Part shown: one piece after another, positions 58,738 through 64,000 of the stretch
How the letters are laid out: each line of letters starts with the position of its first letter
How positions within the stretch are numbered: the first letter of the stretch is position 1
NCBI GenBank assembly: GCA_023258975.1
Contig: JAHFRD010000009.1
Location: 1 to 64,000 of the forward strand
Source: Hydrogenophilales bacterium
Lineage (GTDB): Bacteria; Pseudomonadota; Gammaproteobacteria; Burkholderiales; Thiobacillaceae
Direction: 5' to 3'
Length of the DNA: 64,000 nucleotides
Made by a program: the position numbers and the translations under genes
Notes under the pieces: model-generated
The model's database searches: none
Told to the model about the DNA's origin: nothing
The model's input: the letters and a program-made list of their open reading frames with translations, nothing else

Positions 58738-59274
58738 ATGAGCAATATCGACTATCTGGCCATCACCGCTTCCGGCGAAGACAAAGTCGGACTGGTGCAG
58801 CGCTTCACCAGCCGCATCGCCGAAGTCGGCTGCAATATCGAGGAATCCCGCATGGCGGTGCTGGGCGGCCAGTTCGCCATCCTGATGCTGATTTCCGGCC
58901 CCTGGAACGCGCTGACCAAACTGGAGGATCGGCTCGAACAGGTCGGTGGCGAGCTCGGCTTGTCCATCATCCACAAACGCACCCGCCCGGCCGAACGCGC
59001 GACGCCGCAGGTGCCTTACCGGGTCAACGTGGTGGCGATGGACCACCCCGGCATCGTCCACAGCCTGGCCGATTTTTTCGCGCGCCAGGGCATCAACATC
59101 GAGGAACTCGGCACCGACACCTACCCGGCGCCGCACACCGGCACGCCGATGTTCTCGGTCAACATGACCGTCGGCGTGCCCGGCGACATGCACCTGCCGA
59201 CCCTGCGCGGCGACTTCTTTGAGTACTGCGACAACCTCAACCTCGACGCGGTGATGGAACCGGCGCGGGACTGA
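58738..59274 (+). CDS. gcvR: ACT-domain protein, GcvR-like
   Basis: 178-residue protein with two ACT domains: LAITASGEDKVGLVQRFTSRIAEVGCNIEESRMAVLGGQF and NVVAMDHPGIVHSLADFFARQGINIEELGTDTY. This is the form of the glycine cleavage system regulator GcvR, an amino-acid-binding protein without a DNA-binding domain. The ATG at 58738 starts the first ACT domain. No gcv genes are nearby, so the role is assigned by family only. Confidence 0.8.
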   Translation: MSNIDYLAITASGEDKVGLVQRFTSRIAEVGCNIEESRMAVLGGQFAILMLISGPWNALTKLEDRLEQVGGELGLSIIHKRTRPAERATPQVPYRVNVVAMDHPGIVHSLADFFARQGINIEELGTDTYPAPHTGTPMFSVNMTVGVPGDMHLPTLRGDFFEYCDNLNLDAVMEPARD

Positions 59275-59416
59275 GCCGAAATCCGCCGGGAAAGCCGGCG
59301 CGTCGCGCCGCGAGCGGTGCTCCCGCGTGGAATGGTTCGCCTCAAATAAGAAGTTTTTTCTATTCGTAATACTGTTGCGCTATTGTTCGGGCGTTCGCAT
59401 CCAGCAACCACCCGTC

Positions 59417-60112
59417 ATGTCGATCCGCGCATTTCTCCTTGTTGGCATTCTGTTGGCGCGGGACCACGCCCTGGCGCACGACCTGTGGATCGAGCGCGCC
59501 GGCACGCTGCATACCCTGGCTTATGGCCATGAGCGATCCGGGCATGTGGGCGCGAAGGCGCTGGAGTACAAGCCGGAGAACGTGAAGCAGGCGGCCTGTT
59601 TCAACACGGCCGGGCAGGAGATCGACGCCCTGCGTGGTCACGCCTATCCCGCCACCCTGAAAGGCGATTGCGCGGCGAGCGGATTTCTCACCTCCAGCGG
59701 CTACTGGAGCAAAACGCCTTACGGCACGAAAAATCTGCCCAGAAACGATGCCGGCGCGGTGATCGACAGTTGGCTCTCGGTGGAAAGCGTGAAACGGATC
59801 GACCAATGGGGTGAGGGCCTCGCCCGGCCGCTGACCCGCGAACTGGAACTGGCGCCGCTGGATAACCCGCTGATCTTGCAAGCCGGCGACAAGCTGCGCC
59901 TGCGCGCCTGGTTCCGGGGCAAGCCGGTGGCCGGGGTGACCGTCGCCTATTTCGGCAAGCCGCGCGGCGTGACCGATGCCGACGGCAACGTCAACATCCG
60001 CTTGCAAAACCCCGGCTTTCAATTGATTCAGGCCAGCCTCGACCTGCCGCTCAACGACGACAAGGCGGACAAGGCCATCCACACCGGCGGCCTGCAATTC
60101 GAAATCAAATGA
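59417..60112 (+). CDS. DUF4198 periplasmic protein of a nickel/cobalt uptake operon
   Basis: 231-residue exported protein (signal ending ALAHD) resembling DUF4198, a family commonly linked to ECF-type nickel/cobalt transport. Features are HDLWIERAG, the Ig-like segment GDKLRLRAWFRGKPVAGVTVAYFGKPRGVTDADGNVNIRL, and HTGGLQFEIK. It probably binds or stages the metal in the periplasm. The ATG at 59417 is used because it opens the signal peptide. Its TGA overlaps the next ATG. Confidence 0.82.
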   Translation: MSIRAFLLVGILLARDHALAHDLWIERAGTLHTLAYGHERSGHVGAKALEYKPENVKQAACFNTAGQEIDALRGHAYPATLKGDCAASGFLTSSGYWSKTPYGTKNLPRNDAGAVIDSWLSVESVKRIDQWGEGLARPLTRELELAPLDNPLILQAGDKLRLRAWFRGKPVAGVTVAYFGKPRGVTDADGNVNIRLQNPGFQLIQASLDLPLNDDKADKAIHTGGLQFEIK

Positions 60113-60540
60113 AAACCCTCGGTTTACTCCTCGCTGGGCTGCTCTGCCTGGCGCACCCCGCCACCGCCCATGATCTGCAATATGCCGTCAGTGGCGCCAA
60201 CGCGGTGGTGGTGAAGCTGTTTTTTGTCGACAACGCGCCCTTCAGCTTCGAGGGCTACGAGATCTACCGGGCGGGCGAGAAGCTGCCTTATCAGGTGGGT
60301 CGCACGGATAGCCAGGGGCGCATCGCCTTTTTGCCGGATCGCGCCGGCAACTGGCGCATCAAGGCCATATCCGAGGATGGGCACGGCCTCGACTTCACCC
60401 TGAAGACCGATGCCGCCGCGCAAGTCGCAGCGGCGGACAAGCCGGCGTATGAGCGTTACGGCCGTATCTTCGTCGGCATCGGCGTCATCCTCGGCCTGTT
60501 CGGATTCTTGTCGTTGTATGTAAAAAGGAATTCACCATGA
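60109..60540 (+). CDS. Periplasmic membrane-anchored accessory protein of nickel/cobalt uptake
   Basis: 143-residue protein with a signal peptide (AHPATAHDL), an Ig-like domain (FSFEGYEIYRAGEKLPYQVGRTDSQGRIAFLPDRAGNWRIKAISEDGHG) and a C-terminal membrane helix (about residues 115-138). It resembles the NikL/CbiL-type accessory components of ECF nickel or cobalt transporters. It overlaps both neighbours by four bases (ATGA). Confidence 0.75.
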   Translation: MKTLGLLLAGLLCLAHPATAHDLQYAVSGANAVVVKLFFVDNAPFSFEGYEIYRAGEKLPYQVGRTDSQGRIAFLPDRAGNWRIKAISEDGHGLDFTLKTDAAAQVAAADKPAYERYGRIFVGIGVILGLFGFLSLYVKRNSP

Positions 60541-61517
60541 AAGCCTTGTACATTGCATCGCTAGCTCTGGCCGCCACCCCCGCGCTCGCCCACCACGGTG
60601 TCGCCTCCCTTGGTTCGGCCGGCCTGGAAGGCCCCGGCGCGCCGGTGGAAACCTCCAGTTCCGCGACCCTGCCGGAAAACAAATGGCTCGGTCTGGTGAA
60701 GCTGGATTACGCGAAGTTCAGAACCGGCATCGCCCCTGCCCCCGAGGTCGATTACAACCAGTACTGGATGGCCGGGGTCGGTTACGGCTTCAAACCCTGG
60801 CTTTCGATCTACGCATTCCAGCCCTACAACGTTAAGGTGGATCAGGTCGGCGGCCTGAATTCGCATGGCCCTACCGATCTTTCCCTGGCTGCGGTGATCG
60901 GCTTCAAATATGACCAGCGCTTCATGCTGGTGCCCGCCAACGAGAGCCTGGACGACTTGCGCGACTGGCACTTCACGGTGAACCTCGGCACCAGTCTGCC
61001 TACCGGCAATGCCAACCACCGCTTGAGCGACGGCTCAATCGACCCGAGTAAATCCCCGGGCTTCGGGAAATCCAGCTTCAACTACGGGATGACGGCGACC
61101 AAACAGTTCAGCGAAAACGACACGGCGGTGTTCGAGGTGAACCAGATTCGCTTCCAGAAATACCGTTATGACGATGGCAACACGATGAAATTCGGCACTG
61201 AAATCCGGCTCAACGCAGCCCTCTCGCACCGACTGATGACGCGGCCTGAAAGCAAATTCCGCCTCGACGGCAACCTCGAACTCAACTACCTCGTCCTGGG
61301 CAAGGACAGCGTCAATAACAGCCCGGACGACGGCAGCGGCGGCGATATTCTCTATGGCGTGCTCGGCATGCGCCTGTACCAGGACAATATGAGCGTGGGC
61401 CTGGCGTTGAAGAAACCGGTGTGGAGCAAACTCAACGAGCCTGCAGGCAGTCCGCAACAGGGTTCGGAGGGCAAGGAAAAATACCGCTTCGTGGCCACTT
61501 TCTCGGCGATGTTCTGA
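60537..61517 (+). CDS. Putative outer-membrane protein in nickel/cobalt uptake operon
   Basis: 326-residue protein with a signal peptide (TPALAHH) and barrel-like strands (KWLGLVKLDYAKFRTG, KPWLSIYAFQPYNVKV, FRLDGNLELNYLVLG), ending FVATFSAMF. A His-His pair is at the mature N-terminus. It probably forms an outer-membrane channel or transporter-like barrel. It is translationally coupled to the upstream gene and 67 bases before cbiM, so it may serve metal entry. Confidence 0.65.
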   Translation: MKALYIASLALAATPALAHHGVASLGSAGLEGPGAPVETSSSATLPENKWLGLVKLDYAKFRTGIAPAPEVDYNQYWMAGVGYGFKPWLSIYAFQPYNVKVDQVGGLNSHGPTDLSLAAVIGFKYDQRFMLVPANESLDDLRDWHFTVNLGTSLPTGNANHRLSDGSIDPSKSPGFGKSSFNYGMTATKQFSENDTAVFEVNQIRFQKYRYDDGNTMKFGTEIRLNAALSHRLMTRPESKFRLDGNLELNYLVLGKDSVNNSPDDGSGGDILYGVLGMRLYQDNMSVGLALKKPVWSKLNEPAGSPQQGSEGKEKYRFVATFSAMF

Positions 61518-61584
61518 GAGGCTGCAAAGAAATGACGGCGTGTTTTTTCCGCCGGCTTGAATTCATTCGCAGCCTCTGACGCCC

Positions 61585-62235
61585 ATGCACATCCCGGATG
61601 GTTTCATCGCCCCGCAGCTGTACCTGCCGCTCTACGGCATCGCCGCCGGGCTCTGGGCCCACGGCGCGAAGCGGGTGGCGCGCGACCTCGACGAAACCAC
61701 CCTGCCCTGGCTGGCCTCGCTGACGGCGGCCTCGTTCGCGCTGTCCTTCGTCGCTTTGCCGCTGCCCGGCGGCACCAGCGCGCACGTCACCGGGGTGGGG
61801 CTGCTGGCGGCCTCGTTCGGTGTCTGGAATGCCTTCATGGCCGCTTCGCTGGTGTTCGCCATCCAGGCCCTGCTGTTCGGCGACGGCGGCGTCACCACCC
61901 TGCCGCTGAATGCGCTGGCGATGGGTTTTGCCGGAGCGCTGGCGGCGCGCGGCCTGTTCCTGGCGCTGCGCCGCTTCCATACCGGCCTGGCGCTGTTCCT
62001 GGCCGGCTGGATCGGCCTGTTCCTGCCCGCGCTGCTGATCGCCCTGGCTCTGGGCGCACAACCCCTGATCGCGCATGACGCGGTGGGCGCGCCGCTGTAC
62101 TTCCCGTTCGGCTGGGCCGTCACCCTGCCCGCCCTGCTGATTCCGCACGCGTTGCTGGGCCTTGGCGAAGGCGCCCTCACCGTGCTCGGCGGCGGGCTGA
62201 TCGAGCGCCTGCGCCGGCGCTATCGCCATGACTGA
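61585..62235 (+). CDS. cbiM: ECF nickel/cobalt transporter substrate-binding membrane subunit
   Basis: 216-residue membrane protein beginning MHIPDGFI. The His at position 2 and the conserved HVTGVGLLAA segment are the family's metal-coordinating elements. It has about seven helices. CbiM/NikM binds Ni(II) or Co(II); which metal is not decidable here, although no cobalamin genes are nearby. It overlaps the next gene by eight bases. Confidence 0.92.
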   Translation: MHIPDGFIAPQLYLPLYGIAAGLWAHGAKRVARDLDETTLPWLASLTAASFALSFVALPLPGGTSAHVTGVGLLAASFGVWNAFMAASLVFAIQALLFGDGGVTTLPLNALAMGFAGALAARGLFLALRRFHTGLALFLAGWIGLFLPALLIALALGAQPLIAHDAVGAPLYFPFGWAVTLPALLIPHALLGLGEGALTVLGGGLIERLRRRYRHD

Positions 62236-62779
62236 ACGCGGCAAGTTCGTGGCCTATCTGATGACGCTGTTTATCGTCTCCTGGCTGACCGCGCCCGCCT
62301 GGCTGGCGGCCGGGCTCGGGGCGGCGCTGATCCTGTGCGGCCGGGATGCCGGCCGCCTGCTGCGCCGCGCCCTGCTGGCCACCGTCGCGTTCAGCGGCAC
62401 GGTTTCCCTGGCCTATCTGGCCCATTCCTGGTGGCTGGGGCGGCCACCACCGCTGGGCTGGCTGCTCGCGGCCAACCTGCGCGTATTGCTGATGGCCCTG
62501 CTCACCTTCCTGTTCATCGCGCGGGTGAACCTGTTCCAGGCCCTGGCGTTTTCCCGCCGCCTGTCTTTCCTGCTGGTACTGGCGGTGAGCCAGTCAATGG
62601 GCCTGCGACGCACGCTGGCCGAGTTCCGCCTCGGTCTGCACAGCCGCAGCCCGCGCCCAGCCGGGATAAAAGCCCGTTATCGCGCCGCCGCGCACGCCGC
62701 CGCCTGGCTGCTCGACCGGGCGCTGGCCAATGCGCACGAATCGGCACAGGCCATGCAATCGCGAGGGATGTTTCGATGA
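62228..62779 (+). CDS. cbiQ: ECF transporter transmembrane (T) subunit, CbiQ-like
   Basis: 183-residue membrane protein with about five helices and a C-terminal cytoplasmic helix containing ALANAHESAQAMQSRGM, the ATPase-coupling motif (A-R-G type) of ECF T components. It is shorter than typical CbiQ (about 225 residues). Its stop overlaps the cbiO start. Confidence 0.85.
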   Translation: MTERGKFVAYLMTLFIVSWLTAPAWLAAGLGAALILCGRDAGRLLRRALLATVAFSGTVSLAYLAHSWWLGRPPPLGWLLAANLRVLLMALLTFLFIARVNLFQALAFSRRLSFLLVLAVSQSMGLRRTLAEFRLGLHSRSPRPAGIKARYRAAAHAAAWLLDRALANAHESAQAMQSRGMFR

Positions 62780-63549
62780 TCCGGGTTGAAGGGCTGTCGC
62801 ATGGTTTCGGTGAGAAAACCTGTCTGCTGGAGGTGAATTTCCGCCTGTCCGTTGGAGAAAAGGTGGTCCTGCTGGGCAGCAACGGCAGCGGCAAATCGAC
62901 GCTGCTGAAAATCCTGGATGGCCTGATAACTCCAGTCGCCGGCGAGGTGCATTACGAGGGCGAACGGATCACGCCCGGCAAGCTCAAGCACGGCCCGCTG
63001 CGCCGGCGCTTCCGCCAGGAAGTGGCCTTGTTGTTCCAGAACCCGGATGTGATGCTGTTCAACCCGACGGTGTACGACGAGATCGCCTTCGGCCCGCGCC
63101 AGATGGAGCTTGCCGGCATCGACGAGCGGGTGGCGCACTGGGCCGAACTGGTGGGCGTGACGCCGTTCCTGCGGCGCCCACCCTTCACCCTGTCCGGTGG
63201 CGAGAAGCAGAAAGTCGCGCTGGCCGCGCTGCTGGCGGTGGAACCGAAACTGTTGCTGCTGGATGAACCCGCCGCCGCCCTCGACCCGCGTTCCAGCGGC
63301 TGGCTGGTGGACTTTCTCGCCGATCTGCCGATCACCCTGCTCACCACCACCCACAACCTTGGCCTGGCGCCGGAATTGGGCTCACGCGCCCTGGTGCTGG
63401 GCGAGGATCACCGCCTGCTCCACGACGGCCCGATCGAACCGTTTCTCGGCGACACCGACAAGCTGGTGGCCGCCAACCTGGCGCATGCGCATCGGCACAA
63501 ACATGGCGGGATGGAACATCGGCATTGGCATACGCACGATTGGGCGTAG
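62776..63549 (+). CDS. cbiO: ECF transporter ATPase subunit, CbiO-like
   Basis: 257-residue ABC ATPase with Walker A LGSNGSGKST, Q-loop LLFQNPDVMLFNPTVYDEIAFGP, signature LSGGEKQKVALAALLA and Walker B LLLDEPAAALDP. The last 20 residues contain seven His (HAHRHKHGG, then HRHWHTHDW), an added metal-binding tail not needed for ATPase function. It starts within the cbiQ stop (ATGA). It powers nickel or cobalt uptake. Confidence 0.92.
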   Translation: MIRVEGLSHGFGEKTCLLEVNFRLSVGEKVVLLGSNGSGKSTLLKILDGLITPVAGEVHYEGERITPGKLKHGPLRRRFRQEVALLFQNPDVMLFNPTVYDEIAFGPRQMELAGIDERVAHWAELVGVTPFLRRPPFTLSGGEKQKVALAALLAVEPKLLLLDEPAAALDPRSSGWLVDFLADLPITLLTTTHNLGLAPELGSRALVLGEDHRLLHDGPIEPFLGDTDKLVAANLAHAHRHKHGGMEHRHWHTHDWA

Positions 63550-63580
63550 GACGGAATCGCCATCGCTCGCCGCCCGTGAA

Positions 63581-64000
63581 TTACCGCTCGCCCTTGTTGA
63601 GCAAACGCCTGCGGTAAGGGTGGCCGATCTTGGCGCCTTCACCGCGCGGCGGGCGCTCATCGTGGCTTTCCCGCGTGATTGCGTGCTCATGCTCGTGTTC
63701 GTGGTCGCGCTCGCCGCCAGGTTCGTTGCCTTTCAGCAAACCACACCATTTCATCAAATCCTGAACCTCACTTTCCGGCAGTTCTTCCTGCATGCCGCGT
63801 TTCAGGCGTGAGGGCATGGCGAGCGGGCCGAAGCGCACGCGGATCAGGCGGCTGACGGTGAGGCCGATGTGTTCCATGATGCGGCGCACCTCGCGGTTGC
63901 GGCCTTCCCGGATGACCAGGCGGTACCACTGGTTCACGCCCTCGCCACCGGCGGGAAGGATGCTGTCCACCTTGGCCACGCCGTCATCCAGTTCCACCCC
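63581..64000 (-). CDS. rluB: 23S rRNA pseudouridine synthase RluB, C-terminal part (cut by window end)
   Basis: The visible 139 or so residues hold the end of an RsuA/RluB-type pseudouridine synthase (NQWYRLVIREGRNREVRRIMEHIGLTVSRLIRVRFGPLAMP). A divergent tail follows with a HEHEHEH run and basic ending (HPYRRRLLNKGER). The catalytic Asp region lies upstream, beyond the window. RluB rather than RsuA is inferred from the extended charged tail. Confidence 0.85.
   Translation of the reverse strand, partial: GVELDDGVAKVDSILPAGGEGVNQWYRLVIREGRNREVRRIMEHIGLTVSRLIRVRFGPLAMPSRLKRGMQEELPESEVQDLMKWCGLLKGNEPGGERDHEHEHEHAITRESHDERPPRGEGAKIGHPYRRRLLNKGER

Overview
This 64 kb window has high GC and dense coding. 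It looks like a chromosomal segment of a sulfur-oxidising, denitrifying betaproteobacterium of the Thiobacillus/Sulfuricella type. That placement is an inference from gene content: cytochrome cd1 nitrite reductase with its heme d1 genes, a cytochrome c-type NO reductase, soxXA, a type I sulfide:quinone oxidoreductase, and lolDC, clpB and trpGD of ordinary proteobacterial form. No rRNA, tRNA or CRISPR array was seen.

Layout. 0.2-3 kb: a CDP-alcohol phosphatidyltransferase, an OmpA-like lipoprotein and a cold-shock protein. 3.2-14.9 kb: denitrification island, with norCB and a third membrane gene on the minus strand, diverging from nirS-C-F-DL-G-H-hemerythrin-J-N on the plus strand. Two FNR/DNR-type boxes lie in the divergent region. 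A 37-residue membrane protein with its own FNR-like box closes the island. 14.9-17.3 kb: a copper P-type ATPase translationally coupled to a 47-residue protein. 17.6-27.1 kb: two divergent operons around three identical-arm palindromes (GGGAA-N3-TTCCC). Leftward are DUF6502, DUF5666 and an outer-membrane protein. Rightward are six tightly packed genes: PqqD-like, ATP-grasp, PLP decarboxylase, urea transporter/M23 peptidase fusion, beta-barrel and TPR protein. This rightward operon is my best candidate for an undescribed system. 27.2-35.4 kb: copper/metal-stress block (cytochrome c, DUF302, SHOCT, Met-rich protein, CusF-like, DUF411, multicopper oxidase, TolC-like protein, then copRS). 35.8-38.3 kb: trpGD, a hypothetical protein and a cytochrome c.

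38.5-44.2 kb: a HAF-repeat autotransporter broken at a G9 tract and preceded by about 15 copies of a heptanucleotide repeat (probably phase-variable), a REP-associated tyrosine transposase among its own REP elements, and clpB with a sigma-32-type promoter. 44.3-51 kb: MscS channel, NnrS with an FNR/DNR box, orphan cheZ, comEC and a DUF2062 protein. 51-57.6 kb: soxXA, lolDC, and a FisR-like sigma-54 activator diverging from a sigma-54 promoter that drives a 67-residue protein and sqr. 57.9-64 kb: tatD, a gcvR-like ACT protein, a nickel/cobalt ECF transporter operon with accessory periplasmic and outer-membrane genes, and the 3' part of rluB.

Three dispersed palindromic repeat families run through the window: a GTAGGAGCGGGC type that surrounds the transposase, a GTAGCGCCGGC type that has invaded the 3' end of nirJ, and an AACCTNGAAACGGC type. 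Functionally the window joins sulfide/thiosulfate oxidation (SQR, SoxXA) with nitrite and NO reduction, plus metal handling for the copper- and heme-rich enzymes this needs. All assignments come from reading motifs and order; no database search was run.
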